Source: Oscheius sp. JU75
Lineage: Eukaryota; Nematoda; Chromadorea; Rhabditida; Rhabditidae
Length of the DNA stretch: 64,000 nt
Assembly: GCA_037178855.1 (NCBI GenBank)
Contig: JASJZC010000004.1
Span: 2,046,001 to 2,110,000, forward strand
Direction: 5' to 3'
Part shown: positions 45,404 through 57,992 of the stretch, piece by piece
Layout of the letters: each line of letters opens with the position of its first letter
How positions within the stretch are numbered: the first letter of the stretch is position 1
Notes under the pieces: model-generated
What the model saw: the letters and a program-made list of their open reading frames with translations, nothing else
What the model was told of the DNA's origin: nothing
Databases searched by the model: none
Program-made: the position numbers and the translations under genes

Positions 45404-46902
45404 ATGTCGTCCGGATCTGCTGACAAAACAGCTCGTCAGGCATCTGCTCGGTCAGCTGGAAGCGAGAAGCCTGAACCACTTGTCGGTAAGTAGGGCTCAT
45501 AGCGGGAAACGGGTACGTTTTCGAGAAGGTTTTGATACGTCAATATGTGGTCCTCTGGCTCCCGAGGTCTTTCTCAGAATTAACAAGAAGAGAGTTTCCG
45601 TCCAGAGTGATAAATGTCTTCTGTCAGAGATGAGGAATGCCTTTTCCTCTGGACCTCCATTACTGGAGCGTTGACCCCGTTTGTCAATAGCGTCTCTCAA
45701 AAACGACTCTGTGAGTGGTGTTTACTGCTCTGTCCCTGGGGGTATCGAGGGGCTCCCCGAGTTGGCTTATCTGGGCCTGTTGATGGATGAAAGTCGCTTC
45801 CCACAAGGGCGGTGCTTAAACAGACGAGTCAGCTATGCTACGCTCGCCTTCCGCCAAGCTCGTACGAGCTGGTTCCGGTCATCCAGATGAACCACGACCT
45901 TCCAGGATCAGCCGATCCGTCAGTGAGTCCATACTTTCTATCCCACGACTCTTAGTCGATCTCTTGATTAGGGGTTGGTTGGAGAGTGGCCTTGAGTCTA
46001 CTGGGCAGTGAGCTGGGAAGCGCAGGGGGAAGTTGCATCAGAGGAAAAAGAACAGTCACTTGATCATGTATAAGAGTTGTATTTTTAGCCATTGCCTTGT
46101 CAGACATGCATCAGCTGATGAGAAGTGCCCGTTCGGCCCGTCTTTCGATCAGGTTTGTTCTCTCCTTCTTTGTCGCCCCAAATCCCTCCGGACGCTCCCC
46201 GTTATTTTGATATCGAATTCATCTGTGGTCGGCTCTTTTCTTCGCCTCAAGGGTCAGGTGAAGGAAATGGCCAGCTGTTATGGCCCGACACGGGCATGGG
46301 AGAAAGAGAGTCCCATTCCGCTCAATGCACAGCCCTCCGTATCCGCGCAAACGGTGTCGATCCAGGTCTCTTTCTAATTGTTTCTTCATTTATAAACTAT
46401 ACTTTTCCAGAGCACCCAGATCACCAGGGTGCTGTTGTAGTTGTCATCTCCTTCAGGACGTCTGTGTCACTCCATCCACGGCCATTTTCCCTACAAAAGG
46501 AGGCCTGAGCATTCACACTCTGAGCAACACTAGCAATGGTCCGTGACACACATTCTCCCTGTTAACAATATTTTTCAGTGACACTGGCTGTCAAAATAAC
46601 CTGTTCTGATAACGCCCTCTATCGAGTGAATCCTGTCTTTGCCGTCCTGGAGCCAGGAAGATGCATCTCTCTCCATGTGAGCGCTTATCATTATTCAGAC
46701 GAATATTCCCACAGATCGGTCGAGTTGATGGACCGCCGAAAAAGGATAGAATCTGTGTACTTCTTCTAGAACACGAGGGAACGGGTAGTGCCAAGGAAAC
46801 TTTCAAAGTAAGTTCAATATCCGTATCAGATAGTCGATTCAACAGACGGACAAACGACCGGCCAGTCTGTGCATACCACTGTCAGCTCTGGAGGACGAAT
46901 AG
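45404..46902 (+). CDS. MSP-domain protein
   Basis: Exon 1 (45404-45485) starts MSSGSADKTARQASARSAGS after a CTCTCAG acceptor and ends in phase 1. An exon at 46089 (AIALSDMHQLMRSARSARLS) fits that phase. The C-terminal exons are a clear major-sperm-protein-type Ig fold: VTPSTAIFPTKGGLSIHTLS, VTLAVKITCSDNALYRVNPV, FAVLEPGRCISLH, GRVDGPPKKDRICVLLLEHE, with introns of about 38-43 nt, ending near 46902. The middle (46150-46440) is unresolved: two overlapping frames are both open. MSP domains occur in sperm cytoskeleton and in VAP-like membrane adaptors; no transmembrane segment is seen here. Confidence 0.65.
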
Positions 46903-47143
46903 AAGATTTCTGAAGATCGTAGAGACAAGGTTGTGATAAATAAAACGTGTGTTCAAAGAGATATTTATTATTAGAGAATGACTAGAACAGTCCTTCATTA
47001 AAGCATAGATTTGAGAGGACTATGGCAAGGTACGGGGATACAGGAAGGCACATTTTGAGCTTTTGTGACAGAGGGTCATCATGTATTGGCAGTAAAAGAA
47101 GATAGGGGGACCCGCGTGAAAGAACAAAAATGATTGTGATAGT

Positions 47144-50100
47144 CTACAACATCGGACCGTTATTGCTCGGGTTATAACTTTCGCCAGGGGCGTATCTCGT
47201 CTTCGTGTCGGCATAGTGACCTTGTGGATCTCTGTTTTCTTTCAACTGCGCATGCTCGGCATGAGGACGATTTCTCTTGAAGAAGCCACACTAAAATTAG
47301 ATTATTAAGACGGAAATGTGGAAACTGACCCTCCAGAGAAGAAGGATGAGCAGGGCGAGAAGAGTCAGACCAATGAGCAGAGCCAACAGCCACAGCCACC
47401 AAGGAAGATCCCAGCCGGAAGGCTTGTCGTCGACTCCGTGAATGCCAGTTGTTACCTGAAACGATTATAAGTTTTATATTGTAAAATGGACTAACAGCAG
47501 TGATGAGGGTAGGTTTATGTGGCAAGTTGAACTTGGTGGAGGTTACTCGGACCAGAGCCAGAGAAGAGACATCTCCGTCAAAGACTTGCTCCTCAACTAA
47601 GGTGCTGGTAACCATTCGAGCGAAGACTTCCACCAGAACGTATTCTCCTTCCTGGATTCCGTAGAGGTCACACTCGATGTGAGTACAGCGGAGAGAGTTG
47701 CAATCAACTGTGGCTCGACTCAAAGGGCCCTGATAGTCGGTAGTTCCTCCAGCTGTCTTGCTCTGTTCCACGGCATGTTTCAAGTCGGTGAATCTGGCCT
47801 TGTCCGAACGGCCATCAGCACTGGCAGCTCTGACAGATTCCGTCTTCTTGACCTTCTTCGACTCTGCTCGTCTGACCTCTCTCTTGACACGACTCTGTCC
47901 TCTACCATCGTCCTCGTAATCATCTCCACCCTCATACTCTTCATCCGGAGTGTACTCATACTCGACCTTCTGCTTTGGCTTCTCCTTGTACTCGAAATGA
48001 GATCCCCATTTTTCTTCGGTCTCTCCATGTTTCGTCTGAACAGTTCTCTCTGGTTCTTCGTCCTCTTCGAGAGATTCAATCTCCTTCTCTTCACTCTTGT
48101 AGTCAGCGACTGGAGCAGGAGGATCGGTTGGCAGATGCTCATTCGTTAGCTAAACATAACATAAAATGAATGATAAAGGTTAGCACTAACTCTAAGGTTG
48201 AGAGGATTGACATTCTGAAGCTGCTTGACTCGACATCTTCCCTTACGCGGATCACTAACTACGGGTTCAGTGATGATGTATAGAAGGTGACGACCCTGAG
48301 CAGAGAAGGACGGCCAGAAGATGTCAAGAGTAGCAGAGTCGACTTCGGATGGACCACGGTTGGAAACCTACAAATGCAGATTTACAAATAAAATTATTAT
48401 AACAAACCTGGAAGAGATGGCTGACGACGGGGCCAAGCTCTTTATCGTCGAAGATATCGGTTCTACTCTTATTGTGGATGGAGAAGGTGGTCTCCGGAGG
48501 ATTGGATCGTCCATTTAAACTGAGCTGATTCTTGAAGTCGACTGGGACTTTGAAGGTAACAGTGTTGTCAGCTCCAGTTCCTTCGGCTTCGGCATTGGAA
48601 CTGTTGACGTAGGCCTTGATTTCGACATCTTGAAGAGGTGGTTTCTTCTCGTCCGCTGTCAAACGAACAGTCGCAGTGACAGCCTTATTGGCAGGAAGAG
48701 GGTTTCCAATGTCACAAACAAAGGGCCAAGCTTCTCCTTCCTCTGGTTGGTTGGAGGTGGGGGAGCATGTGATCGGGACTTTGTCATCACTGGATTGGAC
48801 TCCACTGTACTCGAATGATGGAGGCACATCGAAGTACAATTTGGTCTCGTACGAGTCTTCTCCCCCATTTCTCACGGTCACGTTGATCTGCATGGTGTTT
48901 TCCTTGGTTCCGAGAAGGAACTTGTCGCGATCACTGGAAAAGGATCTGATTAGCATTTCTAGATGGAATAACTTACGCGTTGGCTGTCACTCTCAAGTCA
49001 GGAATACAAACATCGTCCTTTCCACAGTTGTTGGCAATATTGACCTTGTTTTCGAAAGCAAGTGGAACGGTCGTGTCAATGGCCGGCTCTAGCTTGTCTC
49101 CCCTCAACTTGCCAGTCTTGGACTCGATATAAGTGTAGTTGACAGTCCAATGAATGGGAGACAGCTTGTCTTTCATCGTCGAAGAGGCGAAGAAACGCTG
49201 CTTGAAGCACTTCTGTCTGTTTTTCTCTAATCGGACGCGTCTCTCGATGGCATTCGGATGATCCTTTGTCTTGGAACCAGCAGAAACTTTGATGTCGCGC
49301 TCACTTTGCTAAATTTGGTTCTTAGCTTGGTTTGGTGCACAACTTACAATGTCTTTTTGGATAAAATAGGCTCTTGGCTCAGGAGAGTGATCATCGAGAT
49401 GGTAGGAGAGAGTGAACTCGAGATCATTGGGAGTGTCTCCGACTCCGACAAACTTCAGACAGGTGTTGATTGTTCGACTGAAGCTACTTTATCAAACGTA
49501 TCTCAGACAGTCTTACCAAGCCTGCTTGCCCAGTTTTGAATCGATGTCGCAGTTCTTGTCCTCAACATTGATGGTCACAGCATCGGCATCGGAACTTCCA
49601 GTGACAGTAACAACTGGCTTCGAAAGAAGAACTGCAGCGGAACCACTCTTCCAGCCTCCCGCAGCAATATCTGAACCATTTTCTTTAAATCTTGATCCAG
49701 AGTTCTTACCAGGAATGCCGTTTCCATCCACATCAACTCCTCCAGCGACGGAGAAGCCGAATGTACTGGCTCCGAAGGTCTTTCCTTCAATTTTCTGGGT
49801 GAACTTTTCCCGAACTCCGTTCTTTCCACCATGCATCACATAAACAGCTCCTTTCTGTCCCGCCCCGGCATACGGTGCTCCGACGATAAAGTCATGGAAT
49901 CCGTCCTGATTGAGATCACCCACAGCGGCCAGAGAGTATCCGAATCGGCCATACTGGTCCTCACCAACAATGGTCTGGGTTGTTCCAAAGGTTCCAGCTA
50001 CTGTCTGGTAGAAGATGATGATTTTTCCGATGTCGTATTGAGGCTTGCGTTCCTGAGTCTTGGCATCGAGAACAGTCACATAGTCAGTGTAGAAAGGACA

Positions 50101-51429
50101 TCCGGTCACGATGTCTTCTCTTCCGTCTCCGTTGACATCGACCACAATGATAGAGCTACCACAGTATTGTCCAGGCTGCGAGCCATGAGTATCAGTCAGA
50201 TTTAGTAGATGTCTCAACTTGGCCGTGTACAGAACAAGCTTTCCGGCCAGGTCGTCTCCTCTCGGTAGACCGGCTACGATGTCATCATTGCCGTCGCCAG
50301 TAAGATCTCCAGTCGCGGTAGCATATCCCATCATGTCGTGATCGTATTTCTTATCGTGAGCGTAGTCCGTGTTCGGTCGATCAAGAATGTTCTTCAGACT
50401 CTGGCTGAAGATGGCTCCTTGCCAGTACCAAACTCCCGGAGCTCCGATGAATACACGGTCGTCGCTTTTATTCTGACGAGAAGAAATTGCTGCTGAGAAA
50501 CCACATTCTCCGTAACCGAGACGATGACGACCATGTCGAGCGGCTAAGCATTGAAAATCAGATGAATTGATTGGAAGTACTTACGCTCTTGCTTGCAACT
50601 GGCGTATTCCTCGATTTTGTTGAATCCGTTCTCGGCATAGAAGCAGGTTCCGACTGGCTCAATGACTTCGAACTTGGAGAAGAAGTACTTGTATCTAGGA
50701 GCACACATCTGCAAGTACTGGGTTTCGAACAATAGTCAAAGCCCTACCAAAAGTTTGTCGTGTTTCTTGTTCGAGACGACAGCAGCTCCGAACGCTTGGT
50801 AACTCTTGTCCTCAATCGGAGCCAAGACTGAGCCATTCAGTCTTCGTTCATTTCCTTCTAAAACGAATCTTTCGATTGACCTTGATCTGCAGTTGTTTCT
50901 AATACTAGTTTCTTATTCGGTAGCGGCTCGCGAGCCAAATTAAGATGGAACGAGCCGTCCCCAGTTGGTCGTAAATGCATGAATCGCGTGTCTTTCGCTA
51001 GAGAAGCACCGACTGAATCATCGATGACAGAGAGGAGAATGAAACCATCAGAAAGAGACTCACGTTTCTGATCGACAAGAGCTTCTCGACAAGTTGCCTT
51101 GTTCACAGAACAGACATAAACGGCTCCAGGTCTACGGATGCCTCTCAGGTTCGGATTGGTAGACTCTCCTTCCGGAGCACCAACTACCAGACTGAAAAAT
51201 GGATCGTCTGGCAGGTGCGGAGACAATAAATAGGCCCCTCGAATGGCAAATGAGACATCTGGACAACTCACACTGGCATCCCTTTCTGTTCATTGTAGAA
51301 GTCGAGAGAATAGCCGAAGTAGCCTTTCGGCAGATGATGAAGGACTACATTTTTCGTGTCGATGTTGAAAGCTACAACGCTGGACAAACAGCTGACGACC
51401 ACAACGGCCCAGGGCCACCGGACCCGCAT
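47144..51429 (-). CDS. pat-2: Integrin alpha chain (PAT-2-like)
   Basis: A splice acceptor abuts the ATG at 51429. A signal peptide (MRVRWPWAVVVVSCLSSVVA) is followed by FNIDTKNVVLHHLPKGYFGY, the start of the seven-bladed propeller. FG-GAP calcium loops are clear (DLTGDGNDDIVAGLP, DVNGDGREDIVTGCP, DLNQDGFHDFIVGAP, and a fourth split by a 41-nt intron). No inserted I domain is present. Immunoglobulin-like leg domains follow, then a long acidic linker with a dibasic site (SRVKREVRRAE), a membrane helix (LWLLALLIGLTLLALLILLLWR) and the tail CGFFKRNRPHAEHAQLKENR ending NNGPML-stop. GFFKR is the integrin alpha hallmark. Assignment to PAT-2 rather than INA-1 is from resemblance in memory and is moderate. 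It pairs with a beta chain to link extracellular matrix to muscle attachment sites. Confidence 0.9.
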
Positions 51430-53797
51430 CTGAGAACGCTCAGCGCTGAAAAGGGCTGAGTAACAAGTGTGAGTCAGAGAACTGGAAAGAAGGACTGGTA
51501 GCATATTGCGCGGAAAGACCCTTGACCAAATAGTTTATGGGAGAGAGAGCCAAGGGAGTGACAGATCGTAAACGCAACAGCGGGCGCGACTGGCAGGTAT
51601 CTAACCAATTGACAAAGCCAATTATCCGGAAGAGTAATTATAAAGACACAGTTGATGGATTTCAATCTGGCCGATTTGGACAAATGGCCCGGAAAGGATT
51701 CGAGAAGAATAACACAGTCGGAGTGATCAATGGGCCAACGAGCCATTTCCATTGTGCGATCCAAGCCCGATAAGATCTACCACAAATGGTCTATTCACTA
51801 GCGAGTCAAAGAATGGGCCAGAGGGAACGCTTGCATAAGAAAAGGGCTACTCATAATAGAAAACTTGGTTGAAGCGAGTAGTGTCTCGTTGGTAGGTCTC
51901 TCTTTGGGAATATATGGAACATGTGGTCTGGGAGACAAAGGCCTAATCCACCCTCGTCCTCTTTCAAAACTCGAATAGGACACAAGAGTCACATCTAAAC
52001 AAGTCCTGGGTGATCCCCTCGAACAGCTGTTTGTCTGCTCTCTCCGCCCAGCTCGATGTATCTCACGGATCCGAACTGATCCCACTCAAGATCTTTCCCC
52101 ACTGACCTGCTCCTCAAAATGCATAACTATTACAATTCTGAGGATGGAGAGGAGAAGAAAAAGTTCGAGCAGATGTAAGCAATATGGCCGAATCAAGTAA
52201 GAGAAACACAAGCGTAAACTCGCACATTATATTTGCTCTAGAAAGAAGTTAGGAGGTGTGAAATGGCCGGCCATGAATAAATAGCACGGCTGCCACTTAG
52301 GGAGCGGTCGAGCCGAAACATTCTCAGAAAGAGACGGTCAACATTGGGAGGAAAAAGATTTAGACCGGTTGATTATGCCTTAAGATGGGTTCAAGGACAG
52401 ATAGTTTGAATCGAAAACGTGGGAGAATGTACCCGGGCAGGGTAGTTCCGAGTGTCGACCACGATTTATGTCATGTCAGTTCGAATCTGGCTTTTGGAAG
52501 CGCCGAAAACATCTGATCAGTGGGTTTTTAAATGAATGAAATAAAGAGAGCAAGGAAGAAGGTACGAGAACTTGGTCAAGCACAATCATGCGTGAAAGTA
52601 CTAGTTATACAGAAAAGCTACAAAGAGGGGAGAAAAGGACGTAAGAGAGCCCCTGCCGTGGCATAAGCACAGATCGGCAGTGTAAGACGAGGCCACACAA
52701 CAGCCCGATCAATGTGTCCCTACTTCTGGATACTGGGTGTGGTGACCAAGATCAGTCAATCAATTACGATAAAAGAGCGCAGCACCTAAAACAGACAGTC
52801 GCGCTGCTGCTTGCGCATGAAACGACATCGAAAGAAGAACACATTATGTATTCGAACGGATATAAGCGAGACAACAGGTTCAGTCGATTGGAGCGAAATT
52901 TATGTCTCTATAAAAGGATTGAGGTTGTAAAGCAATGAGTGTCAGAAGGGAATGGATTGAGATCAATAGAGATTCAGTACTCTTTGAAATTGAGTGGAAA
53001 GGAACTGGTCAACTGCGAATAGGGTACTTCCTTCCCTTTATGGCAGTCACTAGGAAACGCCGAAAGAGGGAATACGAATTCTGCATAGATGACTAAGCGT
53101 TCCGCCAGTCAAACATATTTAGCTTCCTGTTAGCAACAGTAAAAACAAGAGAGCCAGACTGCAGAGGTTGAGGTCAGCAGTTGCTGCCACAAAACACCCA
53201 CGCTGCCACGCTGTGTGATGCCAAGAGGGACTTGCGAAAGAGCCCTCGATCCAGGTGCTCTGGGGGAACATTCTGACAAGCCGATAGCTTCATAGAACCT
53301 TTAAGTCACACATGTGATTATCAAGGAATCAAGTGAAGTGGGAAAAGTAGTCGTGTCCACAGCTGGTCAGTGGGGAGTCGGCTGTCACTAGCCGCCATAG
53401 GCGTCGTCATTATCTCATTGGATTTGGGTCTTTAACGAGCCCCCACACGCACAATCCAATCTTCTCTATCGAATAGACCGACTGAGGAGAAAAGTTGAGA
53501 AGTCGACTAATAAAAGCTCGAGCCAGACGGAAAAAGCCGCCTGATATTGATGGAGGCCTGGTCTCAAGGGACTGTTTGAGCTCGGTGTGAAAGCTCTCTT
53601 CGCTAACATGATTGATTGAAACAGGTAAAACGTTTATTAAGGAATATCTTCTACCCTCTATGTCTTCACCAAATAGTATGAATATACCCGAACAGTTTGT
53701 GATAAGTAAAGCACGTGTGTGTAAGTGATTCAAAAGGTTGCAATTTGTATCTAGAGATCGATCAGAAATCTACAGTTCCTACACGGGGAGAAGCTCA
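51430..53797. other. Gene-poor 2.4 kb between integrin and Pim kinase
   Basis: No long convincing gene. A possible micro-gene at 52119 is listed separately. Other open frames are short and overlapping. Confidence 0.35.
52119..52281 (+). CDS. Candidate micro-gene (about 33 residues)
   Basis: ATG at 52119 gives MHNYYNSEDGEEKKKFEQ to a GTAAGC donor. A 67-nt intron ending CTCTAG joins in frame to KKLGGVKWPAMNK-stop, and the stop overlaps an AATAAA. The composition is protein-like and the signals coherent, but the region is short enough for chance. It could also be an alternative first exon of something larger. Confidence 0.25.
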
Positions 53798-56005
53798 CTA
53801 GGTGGCGGCCATTGGTTTGGCCTCAAAGACTGAAAGAGTCGGGGCTGCGACTGTCATTTTTAAAGGACGATGCCGACTGGGACGAGAAGTGTTGGGATTG
53901 AGGGGAGATGGTCGACAGTGAAGAGGAATGTCTCCTCCAAAACTGAAGTCTTCGTCGGTGGAAGTTGACTCGCTATGGGTTGTCCGACGACGAGGAGATG
54001 GAGGAGGCGATTCGCGAAGGGTCGGCTCCTCTTGACTCGCGTTTGAAGAAGCCGATACGGTCATCACTAATGGAAGATGCTCGTAGCCTGAATCCATTGA
54101 ATGATCGATGACAAAACACTGGCTACCTTGCTCGAGAACCGTGTCCAACTCGCGGTCGAATGATTTGAAGACCATCGATCTACGTCGACCCTTGTTGGTC
54201 AGATTGTAGGCAGAAGCACTTTTTACAGGACCCGACAGTTCTCCGAAACTGAAATTAGATTTAATTAGATACAGGGTTATAACAAACCCCTCTTCCTCAT
54301 CCTCTGTTTCAGCAGCGGAAAAGTACATTCCAGTAGTAGCCATTGATACGGTATCCGCCTTCTCGAATCCAGTTGTGGCCAGACTTGCCAACGACATGTA
54401 CTCGGCTAGAGAAGAGTTGGAGATGTTGTCATATCGCGACTTCAGTCTGGACATCGACGGAAGAGGAGGACAGTCGTCGGTAGCAGTGGCCATTGTAGAG
54501 TCGCTGCAGGTATCTGAGCAGTCCTTTTCAACTGCAAGTGGCTCTTCCGTCAAGACGACATCGTTCAATTGTCGGTACTCCTCTGCTGCCTGATCAGCAT
54601 CGATTTCACTCGCGTTCCGCCGATCTGAAAAAAAATCTTTAAATGGCATCGATAGAGATTCTACCTTTTCTTCCAAGAGTCTTATCCAAAACTTGTTGGA
54701 AGGTCATGGAATGTGTCGGGATTGGGTGGCTCATCCAAGGGTGCTGCTTGACTTTGGCGAGACTAGCTCTGGACGAGCAGGCAGTCGTCAGACAAGACTT
54801 GATAAGTTGGCAACACTCTAAAAGGGTTTGTTGCTTGTAGTCATGCAAGTTCTACCTTTGGATAGATACGTCGGGAACTTGACTCGTCCCAAGCAGATTT
54901 GGATTTCGTTTTTGAAGGGAAGTTGTCCGGTGACCAAAATGAATAGAAGGACACCAAGTGACCAGCTGGTGGCTTCCAGGGGAAGGTACTGTAGCTGCCG
55001 AAACCATTCTGGTGGGCAGTAGGATCTTGTCTAGATATCTCTGATAGATCATTATTTTCTGCAAATTACCCCTTGAAACTCCTTCTTGGTCGCCTTTTCT
55101 ATCGGAGCTGTGGCTCCGAAGTCCACTAGTTTGACTTCTCCCGTCCTCATATCCACTATTATGTTCTCGTCCTGAACCCTCGAACTCTTTTATCGCATCT
55201 TTGTAAAACTACCTTGATATCCCTATGAATGAGTCCGTGTTTGGCATACATCCCGCAAACAGTGTCTACAACTTGACTGAAGATGGCTCTGGCTGTTGGT
55301 TCATCGAGTTTTCCATAGGTCGAGACTAGATCAAACACATCCATACATTTTTCGGGGCGCTCCATGACTATCAAGAATCCCTTCGAGCTGAAAGTTCCCT
55401 ATGTTGACAGGTGTTCTCTTCCTCCCGAATTGTCCCCAGTCTGACAATTACGCCGATGTTAAAAGTGCGGAAAAGGCGTCGTAAAATTAATGCTATGCTT
55501 TGCTCTCTCGGTCGAAAAGCGGATGTCTTACCTCGCAAACCAGTCGATGAGTCGAATTACTCCCGGGAGGTTACTGCATGTCTCCAAATGACAGACTTCC
55601 GAGGGAACTAGATGATTGTTACTCTACAATCAAGACTGTTGTCTCCTGAGGATAATTATTACCATAGTCCACTCCCGGACATGCTTATGTTCTATAAATT
55701 TAACGGCCACTGAGAGATTGTCTTGTATTCGAATGGCCTCGTAAACGACTCCAAATCCGCCTCGTCCAATCTCCTCGTGGACCTCATACTGTTTACGGAA
55801 CTCTTTAACCGAATGTGCTACAAAATATTTTTTTAGATCAGTATCTGACGACCAGTTTTTTGCAACAGGTCTCTTCAAACTAATTTTACTCTTTACCGAA
55901 ATCCAACTTCACATGCAGTGGATAAGGAAACGAACCTTTCTGATGAAGGAAGTCGACTTTGTAGGTGCAGCAGACTGTCAAATCCTGCAGTTTCCGTTTC
56001 AACAT
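53798..56005 (-). CDS. prk-1: Pim-family serine/threonine kinase
   Basis: Start at 56005 (MLKRKLQDLTVCCTYKVDFL) 1 nt after a CTTTTCAG acceptor. The phase-1 junction into HSVKEFRKQYEVHEEIGRGG removes an alternative non-ATG frame. Kinase signatures: GRGGFGVVYEA, SVAVKFIEHKHV, the Pim-type hinge ERPEKCMDVFDLV (proline in the hinge), LIHRDIKDENIIVD, KLVDFGA, CPPEWF and an HPWM end. A long Ser/Pro-rich C-terminal tail follows (SPPPSPRRRTTHSESTSTDE) and ends EAKPMAAT-stop, unlike the short mammalian Pim proteins but like nematode PRK-1/PRK-2. Pim kinases are constitutively active; substrate here unknown. The choice between prk-1 and prk-2 is not resolvable by eye. Confidence 0.88.
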
Positions 56006-57845
56006 CCTGAAAAGCAAACTGGTAATGGAGGATCTGATAGCAGATGACACCTTTTATTATGGGACATGAGGGAGAATGGAATTCTTTTGGCCACCCGAGA
56101 ATGTCATGGGTGGGACAAGACCTTTCCAAGGGTAGTAAACTCACTTCCAAAGGCGAATTCCCATAGAAAAGTGACATAAGTCTGGGAGATTGGTCTTGAA
56201 AGACTCTCACAAACTCTTTCGTTTCAAATTCTCTTTGAAAGTGATTCCAAAAAGTGTTTCTCTGATCAATTAGGAAGCAACGATTGACTCTACTCCCTCT
56301 CTGCACAACTCGTTCTCACAGAGTGACGTGACTTTGCCCAAAGTAACTGCCAAACGATGGTATCGAAAAGCAGACGATGTTATCGCGAGCGAAGGCCAGC
56401 AAAAAGACGAAAAAGAGGTAGATGAACCCCGGAAAACAAGGCCCAATTACAGAGGAGGGAGGACCAATGTTCTGAGATTGTGTGGCTGAGGCCGAAAAGT
56501 TTAAAGCTGGGAGAGATAAACAAGATGTGACCAAGATGCCGACATCCGGAGAATCAAGGTGTCAAATTCACAAAGAAATTTGCGTGTGGGAGCACTCCGG
56601 GGGTGAGAGGAGTCCGTTTGAACACCTGTGCACACAGCTGGCAGGCCAAGACATTTCCGAAATGTAGGTGGGAGATCAGACACAGCTCATTAGAACTGAG
56701 GCTTCTCTTGAGTCAGAAGGAAATGACTGAAGGATTAGGCAGTGTTCCCGGAGGAAAGGAGCGAAAGGAAGTTGTTGGAGGTGCAATTGACAACCCATAT
56801 GGAGAACAAGGGTGTGAGAAGGCGTCTCGAATTCCCAGGGGTGCTTTTTGGAGAAAGAGAAGGAAGAGAAGAGTTAATGTTGCGCGAGAGATGTCAAGAT
56901 CTCACTCATTTGGAAGTGGAGTCTCTTCTGCTATTCAGGAGGGCCTAAAGGTCACTTCAGGGATTTTCGCGGAAGTAGACAATTGGGTGCGTCGGCGGGA
57001 ATCGCTTATTCAATTTTCGAATCCGTGACTATTATTTACGGACATTTTGCTCCTCCAATCAGATCCGGGATTTCGAAGCTCGAGACTGTCAACACACTGT
57101 CCGGTTTCCTCTCCAAAAGAACATGGTCCGTTTGACCTGGCTCTGATCAAATAGTCCCTAACCAGATGGACGAGAGAACGAATAGTATTGGTCTAAGCAA
57201 AGAGTCAAGGAGCAGACGCATGAGGAAGATAGGATTACCTGCAGCATGTGGAACACTCGATATACTTACACTAATTTTGGAAAGTCTTCGATGATCTTTG
57301 GTTCAGTGGAAACCAGTAAAAATGTTTGGTTTTTACAGGATGATAATGCAACTGTTGGTCACTAAAAGGGTACTGAACTTTGTTGTTCGGGCATCCAATT
57401 CCTATTTTGATCTTCCCTCCAGGAACACCCACAAACAAATAAAATGATGAGCAAAGCTATGTACCCTGCAGTAGAAACACATTCCCCCCGGTCTTTCCCA
57501 AACCACTACGTCAGCTGATGTTTTTATTGTGTTTCTCTTATCTTAATTGACCTATAAAATAACACTTTCCCCTTATCAAAAAAAAAAAATGGTACAAGTG
57601 TGAATCCCCTCGTTGGACTTGACTTTCGAGATTTCCAGCATCCGTCGGACGGTGTTTGCCGAGCTGTCACGGCATACACGTGAGTTCGACGCAGAACTGT
57701 TATACAATCTTAGGATAAGTGTTATTTTGAGGAGAGGAAAGAGTACGATACGGCAGAGGGATGGCACGCAATGAAGGAGACAAGAGAGCAAAACAGATGC
57801 TACAGAGTCAAATGAGAGCCATATGAGCCGGAAGAGCAAGAGTTC
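56006..57845. other. Gene-poor stretch upstream of the Pim kinase
   Basis: Short overlapping open frames on both strands only; likely promoter sequence. Confidence 0.35.
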
Positions 57846-57992
57846 ATGGACCGATCCCTCAATATTTTTTCTCCAACAGTACCCTTTGACAGTTCTGACA
57901 GCCGAAATGACGTCAGCGGTGCTCCCGCAAAGATTGCGGAACTCTTTGGCAGCACAAAGCCGCGCCTGTTCAGTCAAGAGCCGGCCGTGTGA
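57846..57992 (+). CDS. Candidate small ORF (48 residues)
   Basis: ATG at 57846 opens MDRSLNIFSPTVPFDSSDSR, then APAKIAELFGSTKPRLFSQE and PAV-stop. The composition is protein-like and the C-terminal half could be an amphipathic binding motif. It may instead be the last exon of a longer gene. No family is recognised. Confidence 0.3.
   Translation: MDRSLNIFSPTVPFDSSDSRNDVSGAPAKIAELFGSTKPRLFSQEPAV

Noticed and set aside
47679-48149. 156-codon plus-strand frame with hydrophobic runs
   Set aside because: Antisense of the acidic integrin linker; the acidic codons read as Leu/Ser/Phe on the other strand.
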